Shown: positions 47,187 through 54,459 of the stretch, one piece after another
How positions within the stretch are numbered: position 1 is the first letter of the stretch
Layout of the letters: each line of letters opens with the position of its first letter
Assembly (NCBI RefSeq): GCF_004115085.1
Contig: NZ_QXJP01000004.1
Span: forward strand, 175,737 to 239,736
Source: Longirhabdus pacifica
GTDB lineage: Bacteria > Bacillota > Bacilli > Paenibacillales > DSM-105158
Direction of reading: 5' to 3'
Length of the DNA: 64,000 bases
Program-made: the position numbers and the translations under genes
The notes under the pieces: model-generated
The model's database searches: none
What the model saw: the letters and a program-made list of their open reading frames with translations, nothing else
What the model was told of the DNA's origin: nothing

Positions 47187-48170
47187 CTAAAATAACGCCA
47201 TTTCTTTGATCGCTTGTTTCACCTTATCTTTATTGAGCATATAAAATTTTTCTAATGGCGGGCTAATCGGCATCGCTGGTACATCATAACCACAAAAACG
47301 TTTGATCGGAGCATCCAAGTCGAAGACAAGTTCTTCTGCAATGATTGCTGAAACTTCTGCTCCCACACCACCTGTTTTATTATCTTCATGTATAATAAGT
47401 ACTTTTCCCGTTTTCTCTGCTGCTTTTAATATTCCTTCTCTATCTAGAGGCTGCAATGTTCGCAAATCTAATACATGGGTACTAATTCCTTCCTGTTCTA
47501 GTTCTGCTGCTGCCTGTAAAGCAAAATGAACCGTTAGTCCATAAGTGATGACCGTAACGTCTTCCCCTTCACGCTTCACATCGGATTTCCCAATTTCAAC
47601 GATGTAATCTTCTTCAGGAACTTCATCTACGATCATACGGTAGCATTTTTTATGCTCAAAAAACAGCACTGGATCTTCATCCCGAATCGCTGCTTTGAGT
47701 AATCCCTTCGCATCATATGGAGTAGAAGGTACGACAATTTTTAGACCCGGTGTACCGACAAAGATCGATTCTGGGCATTGTGAATGATATAAGCCGCCAA
47801 AAATTCCACCACCAATGGGAGCTCTAATCACGAGCGGACATTCCCAATCGTTATTCGAACGATAACGTATTCTAGCTGCCTCATTAATAATCTGATTCGT
47901 TGCCGGCAGCATAAAGTCCCCGTATTGCATTTCCGCAATGGGTCTCATGCCATACATTGCTGCACCAATGGCAACCCCTGCAATAGCAGATTCAGCAAGT
48001 GGTGTATCCATCGATCTCATCTCACCGAACTGTTCATGCAATCCTCTTGTCGTTCCGAATACACCGCCCTTGACTCCAACATCTTCACCTAATACGAAGA
48101 CATTTTCATCTCTTTCCATCTCTTCTTTCATTGCTGCTGAAATCGCATCAATATAACTTATTTTTGCCAC
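47187..48170 (-). CDS. bkdAB: Branched-chain 2-oxo acid dehydrogenase E1 beta
   Basis: 327 residues. The N-terminus (ISYIDAISAAMKEEMERDENVFVLGEDVG) and GVFGTTRGLHEQFG are characteristic of E1 beta, as are IGGGIFGGLYHSQ and the C-terminal transketolase domain (VLDLRTLQPLDREGI). Together with E1 alpha it binds thiamine diphosphate and decarboxylates the keto acids of Val, Leu and Ile. It follows bkdAA by 35 bp and is preceded by GGGGAGG. The protein matches family length and no catalytic residue appears lost. Confidence 0.94.
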   Translation of the reverse strand: MAKISYIDAISAAMKEEMERDENVFVLGEDVGVKGGVFGTTRGLHEQFGEMRSMDTPLAESAIAGVAIGAAMYGMRPIAEMQYGDFMLPATNQIINEAARIRYRSNNDWECPLVIRAPIGGGIFGGLYHSQCPESIFVGTPGLKIVVPSTPYDAKGLLKAAIRDEDPVLFFEHKKCYRMIVDEVPEEDYIVEIGKSDVKREGEDVTVITYGLTVHFALQAAAELEQEGISTHVLDLRTLQPLDREGILKAAEKTGKVLIIHEDNKTGGVGAEVSAIIAEELVFDLDAPIKRFCGYDVPAMPISPPLEKFYMLNKDKVKQAIKEMALF

Positions 48171-48205
48171 GATTGATTCTCCTCCCCATTATGTGAAGTT
48201 CAATG

Positions 48206-49219
48206 TTACTGTTCCTTGAATACATGTGTTAGTGCTTCCTCAGGTTTTGGAAATGGTGCTTGCTCAGCATATTTTGTCGCTTCGTTCACTTCCTGTTTAA
48301 TTTCTTCTTGCATCCTTAATTCTTGCTCTTCCGTCCATAAACCGCATTCTTCTAAGTAAGTTTTAAAGTGAGGAATGCTATCTTTCTTCCAGTTTTCTTC
48401 TACTTCTTCTTTCGTTCTATATGCTAAGTCATTATCTGAAGTGGAGTGAGGAGACAGTCGGTACATTTTTGCCTCTATAAAAGTAGGCCCTTCCCCTTTA
48501 ATACCACGTTCTCTCGCTTCTTTGACAACTTTGTATACCGCTAATGGATCATTACCATCTACTTGCACACTATGCATCCCGTACCCTAATCCACGATCTA
48601 CAAGTCGTTCACATGCCACTTGTTTATGTAATGGCGTAGATATCGCATATTGATTATTTTCTACCATAAAAATAACAGGTAATTTTTGCACGGCCGCAAA
48701 ATTTAGCCCCTCATGAAAATCACCCTGATTACTCGATCCATCTCCAAATGTAACGATGGAGACAAAATCTTGTTTTTTCATTTTTGCAGCTAGTGCAAAA
48801 CCAACTGCATGCGGAACTTGTGTCGTTACGGGGCTAGAACCCGTTACAATATGGTATTGTTTTGCACTAAAGTGTCCTGGCATTTGTCTTCCACCACTCG
48901 TAATATCTTCCTCTTTAGCGAATATCGACAGCATTAAATCTCTCACTGTCATCCCAATAGAAAGTACCATTCCGTAGTCTCTATAATAAGGTAAGAAATA
49001 ATCTTTTTGTTTTTCAAGTGCAAATGCAGCACCAATCTGTGCAGCTTCGTGGCCAATGCCAGAAACGTGAAAGTTAACTTTTCCTGAACGTTGCAATAAC
49101 AGTGCCCTTTCATCGAACTTTCTTGCAAGTACCATAGTTCGATACATTTTAATCACTTGTTCATCTGTTATGCCTAAATTTCTGTGCTTGTTATTTTCTT
49201 GCACGATAGTCTCACTCAT
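48206..49219 (-). CDS. bkdAA: Branched-chain 2-oxo acid dehydrogenase E1 alpha
   Basis: 337 residues. The thiamine diphosphate motif is complete: GDGSSNQGDFHEGLNFAAV followed by VIFMVENNQYAIS (~165-205). The phosphorylation-loop-like RLSPHSTSDND is present. First gene of the bkdAA-bkdAB-bkdB operon; GGAGGGATGG lies before the start. In Bacillus subtilis lpdV is directly joined to this gene, but here 383 bp with a terminator lie between, so the operon should have its own promoter in that gap. Confidence 0.94.
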   Translation of the reverse strand: MSETIVQENNKHRNLGITDEQVIKMYRTMVLARKFDERALLLQRSGKVNFHVSGIGHEAAQIGAAFALEKQKDYFLPYYRDYGMVLSIGMTVRDLMLSIFAKEEDITSGGRQMPGHFSAKQYHIVTGSSPVTTQVPHAVGFALAAKMKKQDFVSIVTFGDGSSNQGDFHEGLNFAAVQKLPVIFMVENNQYAISTPLHKQVACERLVDRGLGYGMHSVQVDGNDPLAVYKVVKEARERGIKGEGPTFIEAKMYRLSPHSTSDNDLAYRTKEEVEENWKKDSIPHFKTYLEECGLWTEEQELRMQEEIKQEVNEATKYAEQAPFPKPEEALTHVFKEQ

Positions 49220-49602
49220 TTAAGCCATCCCTCCATACATTTAATCCGTGCGTTACATAGAAGGCTGTCCAGCACATAAAACTACACCATAGCATGACAC
49301 ATATACTAGACAGATTCATCCTAATTAATTTCCTGCAATTTAATTGTAACCGCTTTTTTTGATAAATTCATCAGTATTTTGAATTTTTCACGTTAAAATT
49401 TCAAATAATTCAATCTTTAATCTGTTATTCAGCATTTTTATATATAATATCAACATCTATGACCAGGTACTAATTTTGAACATATCATTATTATATAGCT
49501 GTCAGCTATTGTTTTCAAGCATTTAACTTTTCACGGTACATTCTATAAAAAAATCCATATAAAAAAACAGATGAAGTGCATCACTCCATCTGTTTATATT
49601 TA
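49220..49602 (-). promoter_or_regulatory. AT-rich intergenic region with lpdV terminator and presumed bkd promoter
   Basis: The right end holds a terminator for lpdV: AAACAGATG/CATCTGTTT plus AGTG/CACT (49565-49595), running into a T-run on the minus strand. The remaining ~330 bp are AT-rich and should contain the bkdAA promoter. I looked for a sigma-L type -24/-12 element, as used by the B. subtilis bkd operon, and saw no convincing match. No small gene is evident. Confidence 0.6.
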
Positions 49603-51030
49603 CTACATCCCTATTGCACTGTCATCTACAGCCAGCATGGCTTCGCCTAACGCCTCGGATAACGTTGGATGCGGATGAGACACATTACCAATTTCCCAAG
49701 GTATCGCATCTAATACATGTGCTAAAGCTGCCTCGGAAATTAAATCTGTTACATGAGCACCTATCATATGCACACCAATTAAATCATTCGTTTCTTTGTC
49801 GGCAATGACTTTTACAAATCCATCTGCATTGCCTTGTACTAATGCCTTGCCAATCGCTTGAAACGGGAACTTTCCTACTTTCACTTTTCGTCCCTGTTCT
49901 TTCGCTTGTTCTTCACTGTACCCTACACTGGCCACTTCTGGATGAGAATACGTACAACGTGGAATAAATGGTTCATCTACCACATGTACTTCCTCCCCTA
50001 GCATGTGATGAACAGCCGCAATCCCTTCATGACCCGCGGCATGTGCTAGCTGCACTCCTCCAATACAGTCACCAATAGCATAAATGTGAGATTCCGTCGT
50101 CTGAAAGTGTTCGTTTACCGTAATAAAACTGTGGTCTATTTTCACATCTGTATTTTCCAATCCTAGGTGATTCACGTTTCCTACTCTTCCAATGCTCAAT
50201 AACATTCTTTCTGCTTGTACTTCCGTTCTTTTCTCTCCTTTTGTCATGAAGAGAGTAACTTGCTTCCCTTTTTCTACTATTGTTTCAGAAAAATCTATGG
50301 ATGTATTGGTTAAAACTTTTATTCCTCTCTTTTTAAGTAATCTGGTTATTTCCCGAGAAATATCTTTGTCTTCATGTATGAGCAAACGATCTGAGCTCTC
50401 TATGATTGTCACGTGCACACCAAAATCACTTAACATGGAAGCCCATTCAATGCCAATGACACCACCACCAACAATGATAATCGATTTAGGCAGTGTATCC
50501 ATTTCTAACGCTTCATCACTCGTCATCACGGTTTCACCATCTATATCTAAACCTTGGATCGTACGTGGAGTGGAGCCTGTGGCAATCATAGTATATTCTC
50601 CAACTAATGTTACAGATTCTCCATCTGGTAATTCCACTGCAATTGCACCGCTTTTTGGTGAAAAAATAGAAGGACCGATAATACGACCTGAACCTTCAAA
50701 TATATGTATTTCATTTTTTTTCATCAATGACTGTAGTCCTGTATACAATTTGTCCACAATATCATTTTTTCTTTTTTGAACAAGTGATAAGTCTAAAGTG
50801 GCACTCTCTGTTACAATACCGTATTGTTCACTTTGTTTTATCGTTGAATATACTTCTGCACTCCGCAATAAAGATTTACTAGGAATACATCCTTTATGTA
50901 AACAAGTGCCACCTAGCTTCTCTTTTTCCACCAGTGCCACCTTTTTGCCGAGTTGCGATGCTCTTATTGCTGCTGTATACCCACCAATACCACCGCCTAA
51001 AATGACAATATCATAATTTTCAACTGACAT
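49603..51030 (-). CDS. lpdV: Dihydrolipoamide dehydrogenase (E3) of the bkd complex
   Basis: 475 residues, a flavoprotein that reoxidises the lipoyl arms of E2. FAD-binding GGGIGGYTAAIRASQLG at the N-terminus, redox disulfide in GGTCLHKGCIPSKS (~40-53), NAD-binding GGGVIGIEWASMLSDFG (~185), the second FAD motif YAIGDCIGGVQLAHAA (~315), and the catalytic HPHPTLSEALGEA near the C-terminus are all present. It is transcribed alone, ended by its own terminator. It is named lpdV rather than pdhD because it adjoins bkd genes. The usual partners ptb, bcd and buk are not next to it. Confidence 0.92.
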   Translation of the reverse strand: MSVENYDIVILGGGIGGYTAAIRASQLGKKVALVEKEKLGGTCLHKGCIPSKSLLRSAEVYSTIKQSEQYGIVTESATLDLSLVQKRKNDIVDKLYTGLQSLMKKNEIHIFEGSGRIIGPSIFSPKSGAIAVELPDGESVTLVGEYTMIATGSTPRTIQGLDIDGETVMTSDEALEMDTLPKSIIIVGGGVIGIEWASMLSDFGVHVTIIESSDRLLIHEDKDISREITRLLKKRGIKVLTNTSIDFSETIVEKGKQVTLFMTKGEKRTEVQAERMLLSIGRVGNVNHLGLENTDVKIDHSFITVNEHFQTTESHIYAIGDCIGGVQLAHAAGHEGIAAVHHMLGEEVHVVDEPFIPRCTYSHPEVASVGYSEEQAKEQGRKVKVGKFPFQAIGKALVQGNADGFVKVIADKETNDLIGVHMIGAHVTDLISEAALAHVLDAIPWEIGNVSHPHPTLSEALGEAMLAVDDSAIGM

Positions 51031-51137
51031 ATCATCCTACACCCCCAAAAATTAATCACTATATTATGACAAAAAAAATCACAACTATCTCTATTGTAGC
51101 CTTTCTCTTTGCACAAATATAGGCTAAAATAAAAAAA

Positions 51138-51275
51138 GCTATATAAGATGAAAAAATGATGGAATACAAGTATACGCCTCAGTAGCCAGGCGTAAAGGTT
51201 GTGATATTGTAATTTCTCCATCTTATGTATAGAGGTAATAAGTTGACTGAACTTGTTCATTCAACTTATCTATTA
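51138..51275 (+). repeat. Dispersed intergenic repeat, composite copy (two units)
   Basis: The left unit (51140-51220) is the inverted counterpart of 45458-45537 and has a perfect hairpin TACGCCT/AGGCGTA with loop CAGTAGCC. The right unit (51211-51275) matches 53298-53360 at about 80% by eye and has a near-perfect stem AAGTTGACTGAAC/GTTCATTCAACTT. Together they fill most of the gap between divergent lpdV and the yqzF-like gene, oriented towards the latter. The other two copies hold one unit each. Confidence 0.6.
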
Positions 51276-51299
51276 GAACAAAAGGAAGGTTTACATCCT

Positions 51300-51578
51300 A
51301 TGAAGCATACAGCGTCAAGATTTATTGCGATATTGCTGCTAGTCATCCCTGGTTTGTCCGCAACATGGGGTTTTCTAAAAATGAAAAATAGTACATTTGA
51401 TTATTTCTCTCAATTTGGAGACGAATCCATTATTTCACCTTCATTTGATTGGCTTCAATTTTTGTTTGGCTTCGTATTATTTGCCATTGGTGTCGGATTT
51501 ATCGGGGGATGGATTTTTTTTCGCGATAAAAAACGCAATTATTTACAACCTAGATTTCAAAAAAATAACAACGATTAG
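51300..51578 (+). CDS. YqzF-like DUF2627 membrane protein
   Basis: 92 residues with two membrane helices (FIAILLLVIPGLSATWGF and FLFGFVLFAIGVGFIGGWIFF) and a basic end (RDKKRNYLQPRFQ). The helix pattern, the WLQFLFG segment and position beside bkd-related genes match DUF2627/YqzF, which lies next to bkdR in Bacillus subtilis. Function unknown. ATG follows AAAGGAAGG; earlier in-frame starts lie inside the repeat element and are rejected. Its last codons form one arm of a terminator. Confidence 0.8.
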   Translation: MKHTASRFIAILLLVIPGLSATWGFLKMKNSTFDYFSQFGDESIISPSFDWLQFLFGFVLFAIGVGFIGGWIFFRDKKRNYLQPRFQKNNND

Positions 51579-51596
51579 TTTTCATTAATCGTTGTT
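51567..51596. terminator. Bidirectional terminator after the yqzF-like gene
   Basis: AACAACGATTA and TAATCGTTGTT form a perfect 11-bp stem with an eight-base loop, overlapping the stop codon. T-rich sequence follows on the plus strand and it also faces the convergent amidohydrolase gene. Confidence 0.75.
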
Positions 51597-51613
51597 ATTT
51601 ATTATTTGTTATT

Positions 51614-52357
51614 TTATTTTTTGTACCAATCCATTGCATTTTTATACAACACCTTACTAGCTAGATCTTCTCCTAGTGTCTCTATTATGAGCTGAATGTG
51701 TTCATCCTGAAACGGAATAGGAGCTCTCGTAGAAGGTAAATCTGTACCAAACATTAAAGCATTAGGATTTACGCTCACAATAGACTTTAATGCTTCCTTT
51801 ATATTAAAATCTACTCTCCCAAATCCTGTCGCTTTCACACGCACTCCCTTATCTATCCATTTCAATAGAAGAGGAAAACCTTCTTTACTCAGTCCTAAAT
51901 GATCTATACAAATAGAAGGAACGTTAGAAAGCATGGATGAAATATTACATATTTCTTTTGCGTCCATGTACAATTCCGTATGCCATCCCGCGATATCGTG
52001 TACTCTTTTCGCCATATACTCTAATTGGGATATATGTTCTGACCCACCTCGTTTTACATTAAAGCGAATAGCTCTAACCCCATGCTCATGCAATGTCTGG
52101 ATTTGTTCGTCAGAAACCGTAGCAGGTAATTGTGTGACACCCACAAATGAATTTCCTAGTTGCTGAAGCGAATCTACTAAATAACGTTGATCAAGTGCCT
52201 GAAATGAGCCGGAAACGATAGCCCCTCCCACCATATCAAAGTGATGCGTGCGTGTAACATAATCATTTACGGTAAAAGGAGGAGGTAGATATCCTTGGTT
52301 CTCTACTAAAGGAAATCTTGGATCAATAATATGAAAATGTGCATCAAATACTTTCAT
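51614..52357 (-). CDS. Amidohydrolase-family metal-dependent hydrolase
   Basis: 247 residues, the size of small amidohydrolase-2 TIM-barrel enzymes. DAHFHIIDPRFP carries the first HxH metal ligands, ICIDHLGLS a later His, and LMFGTDLPSTRAP the catalytic Asp. The closest type is the 2-pyrone-4,6-dicarboxylate lactonase/YjjV-like branch, but substrate cannot be told from sequence; lactones and small carboxylated rings are usual for the branch. No pathway partner is adjacent: it stands between the yqzF-like gene and two small membrane-protein genes. Confidence 0.8.
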   Translation of the reverse strand: MKVFDAHFHIIDPRFPLVENQGYLPPPFTVNDYVTRTHHFDMVGGAIVSGSFQALDQRYLVDSLQQLGNSFVGVTQLPATVSDEQIQTLHEHGVRAIRFNVKRGGSEHISQLEYMAKRVHDIAGWHTELYMDAKEICNISSMLSNVPSICIDHLGLSKEGFPLLLKWIDKGVRVKATGFGRVDFNIKEALKSIVSVNPNALMFGTDLPSTRAPIPFQDEHIQLIIETLGEDLASKVLYKNAMDWYKK

Positions 52358-52395
52358 GTTAGTGGTTTACCTCCCATGGGATTAACTCTTTGGTT

Positions 52396-52587
52396 TTAAG
52401 GTAAATGCTTTTTTAACTTTTCATCCAATCCTGTAAAAAGAATGATAGCTGTTATTGGCAAATTTAAAATAAGAATAAAAGGTAAAGAGGTGTTTGGAGA
52501 TGATCCCAAGATTACGTATAAAAGTATCGTTAACATTGCCAATTGAATATAGTTTGTTAAAAATAATTTTAATGAAACGTTTTTCAT
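52396..52587 (-). CDS. Small two-helix membrane protein, coupled to the gene upstream
   Basis: 63 residues, two hydrophobic helices (YIQLAMLTILLYVILG and LPFILILNLPITAIILF) and a charged C-terminus (DEKLKKHLP). Its ATG overlaps the stop of the preceding gene by four bases (ATGA), which indicates translational coupling and supports a real gene. Family not recognised; the pair probably works together at the membrane. Confidence 0.6.
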   Translation of the reverse strand: MKNVSLKLFLTNYIQLAMLTILLYVILGSSPNTSLPFILILNLPITAIILFTGLDEKLKKHLP

Positions 52588-53255
52588 GATTTTGTCACGT
52601 TTATAGCTTCTTTATGATGTTTAAAATGTTTTATGCCATAATTCATCGTCTTCAGGAATGCATATCTTTCCATTCCTTTATATGAATTTAATCCTTCTTT
52701 TAATTTATCTATGTTTCCATCATACGCGGCTTCTGCCATGTCCAATTGAAACAGCATCTTTTTGTTTTTCACTGACGTTTTCATTTGTTGATATTGCTCT
52801 TTTTCTCCTTTTACCATATGTATGATCATGTCATAATACTTAATTAATCGGGAGGGCAATTTTTTTGCTATTGTTTTTGCGTCTTCATAATTACTTTCCA
52901 TTACGTGTATCCATGCTAATATCGAATATCTATTATACATATCGATACTCTGTTCATCTATTTGTTGCAAATAATGTTTTGCCTCTTGTAAATCCCCCTT
53001 TTCAATAGCGTTCAAGGCCATGTATAAAGGTTCACATCTTTTTCTAATTATACGTTCCACTTTTTCCATATCATTAGTAGGAAATATAGCTAGATTTGTA
53101 TAGAAAAAAACAAAAAAAAGTAACACAGTGGAGATAATAAAATAAAATATCACCCAACTGGATTCAATAGATAACGCAGGAAGAAGAAAGAAACTTAAAG
53201 AAAAACTTATGATGGCGTTACTAAACAACAATACATTAAAACTTTTTTTACTCAT
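52584..53255 (-). CDS. Membrane protein with two N-terminal helices and a TPR-like cytoplasmic part
   Basis: About 223 residues. Two helices (~4-50) are followed by a helical cytoplasmic region with repeat-like pairs: ALNAIEKGDLQEAKHYLQQ, ILAWIHVMESNYEDAKTIA, and MAEAAYDGNIDKLKEGLN, which resemble tetratricopeptide helices. This architecture is found in hypothetical membrane proteins of Bacilli without known function. ATG at 53255 is taken because AAAGGATG precedes it; 53273 has none. Overlaps its partner by four bases. Confidence 0.7.
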   Translation of the reverse strand: MSKKSFNVLLFSNAIISFSLSFFLLPALSIESSWVIFYFIISTVLLFFVFFYTNLAIFPTNDMEKVERIIRKRCEPLYMALNAIEKGDLQEAKHYLQQIDEQSIDMYNRYSILAWIHVMESNYEDAKTIAKKLPSRLIKYYDMIIHMVKGEKEQYQQMKTSVKNKKMLFQLDMAEAAYDGNIDKLKEGLNSYKGMERYAFLKTMNYGIKHFKHHKEAINVTKS

Positions 53256-53297
53256 ATTTACATCCTTTCTCATTGTGTTATTTCATATGTTAGTGTG

Positions 53298-53360
53298 AAT
53301 TCTCCATCTTATGCTTAGTGGTAATAAGTTGGTTGAACAAGTTCATTTAACTTATATAGT
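53298..53360 (+). repeat. Dispersed intergenic repeat, second unit only
   Basis: About 63 bp similar to 51211-51275, sharing TCTCCATCTTATG, GGTAATAAGTTG and TGAAC..GTTCATT blocks. The stem is less well conserved than in the other copy. It lies in the 360-bp gap before the acidic lipoprotein gene, between the membrane-protein gene and the promoter at 53502. Confidence 0.5.
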
Positions 53361-53501
53361 TGCTGGAAAGAGGAGATGTTCATTCCATATTATATTGTCA
53401 TATGAAAAAAAATACAAATAAATTGTCATGCATTCATATTTGGCATGACATGTTCATCATTTTATTTTACTGTATACGTATTTTTATTGTTAATTGCCAA
53501 T

Positions 53502-53530
53502 TTGACTTCGTTTTTTCCATTTGCTATACT
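53502..53530 (+). promoter_or_regulatory. Sigma-A promoter of the acidic lipoprotein gene
   Basis: TTGACT and TATACT are separated by exactly 17 bp, a near-consensus vegetative promoter, 86 bp before the ATG. Confidence 0.75.
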
Positions 53531-53615
53531 CTTTCAAAGCATCTCATGCAAAGCAATGAATAGATGCCTACCAACTAGAGATCAATAGAAAACAGAAGAA
53601 AAAGGGGATTTTTAA

Positions 53616-54296
53616 ATGAAAAAACAAATGCGAAAACCATTTTATTTATTAGCGATGTCCGCCATTATTTTAACGGCATGTGCTAATGAAAAAGACACAA
53701 TGGAAGATAAGGAAACGATTCCTGTAAATACTGAACAATCTGTAGAAGAGAACAATACAGATGCTGAGCAAGAAATGACTGAAGATGAAGCCATGAATGA
53801 GGAACAAGAAACCGAAGAAGGAACTGATCTAAATTCGGATGAAAATATGGAAGAGGATATGACTACGGAAGATAGCATGGAAGAAAACACTTTGGATGAT
53901 ACTTTAGAAGATTTGGCTAATGAAGAAGTAGCAGACGAAGAAAATACACCGTTCTATTTCTTGAAAAATAGTTTATGGATCGGCATGACGGAAGAAGAAG
54001 TAACAACATTACTATCTGATCCAAATGCAATAGGTAAAGATGCAATGAATGATACAGACACTTGGCGTTATGATTTCACCCTTACGGAAGGTTACACGTA
54101 CACTGACCCGCTAGTAGACGGAGAAAATCAAGTTGTTGATACGGTAGATACAGAGGGTATTATGAATGGAGATATGGAAGCCCAGTTATTTGTGAAGTGG
54201 AACGAAGGGGCTATAAGTACATTTACAATCTACTATAACAACAATGGCGAAGTGAAAGAATATCGTGTGTTTGAAGACGGTACAGTAAAAGAATAA
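53616..54296 (+). CDS. Acidic lipoprotein with C-terminal BamE/SmpA-like fold
   Basis: 226 residues. Signal with lipobox LTAC (Cys at ~22), then an extended, disordered Glu/Asp/Thr/Met-rich linker of about 85 residues without any basic run, then a folded C-terminal domain (~105-226) starting SLWIGMTEEEVTTLLSDPNA. That GMTxxEVxxLLGxP-like pattern is seen in BamE/SmpA-like and related lipoproteins of Firmicutes. The acidic linker is unusual and may suit a salty or cation-rich wall. AAAAGGGG lies before ATG. Function unknown; cell-surface location is well supported. Confidence 0.75.
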   Translation: MKKQMRKPFYLLAMSAIILTACANEKDTMEDKETIPVNTEQSVEENNTDAEQEMTEDEAMNEEQETEEGTDLNSDENMEEDMTTEDSMEENTLDDTLEDLANEEVADEENTPFYFLKNSLWIGMTEEEVTTLLSDPNAIGKDAMNDTDTWRYDFTLTEGYTYTDPLVDGENQVVDTVDTEGIMNGDMEAQLFVKWNEGAISTFTIYYNNNGEVKEYRVFEDGTVKE

Positions 54297-54383
54297 CAAC
54301 TTACTTGTGTATGATTTTCTATCATTCATCTTACGCATGAATGAAGTGATCAGCATATCTTTGATAATTTTACATAAAGTAGA

Positions 54384-54414
54384 TTCCACCCCTATTTCGA
54401 TCATTGGGGTGGAA
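54384..54414. terminator. Hairpin between convergent genes
   Basis: TTCCACCCC and GGGGTGGAA form a perfect 9-bp stem. It lacks a strong T-run on either side but lies midway between the convergent lipoprotein genes, so a bidirectional terminator role is likely. Confidence 0.5.
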
Positions 54415-54459
54415 AAACTTTGTGCCTACCAACTGCATTTTTTTCATAAATCAGTATCA

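Noticed and set aside
46859..47209. 116-codon ORF antisense to the bkdB 5' end
   Set aside because: Mirrors the Ser/Thr/Ala-rich linker of E2; no independent start signals or family motifs.
49220..49560. Sigma-L (-24/-12) promoter for bkdAA
   Set aside because: Looked for TGGCAC-N5-TTGCA on the minus strand; no adequate match seen.
50192..50779. 195-codon ORF antisense to lpdV
   Set aside because: Lies wholly within a well-conserved coding gene on the other strand; composition is a shadow of that gene.
53360..53563. 67-codon plus-strand ORF starting with TTG
   Set aside because: No ribosome site at the right spacing, and the clear TTGACT-17-TATACT promoter of the next gene lies inside it; AT-rich sequence gives a chance ORF.
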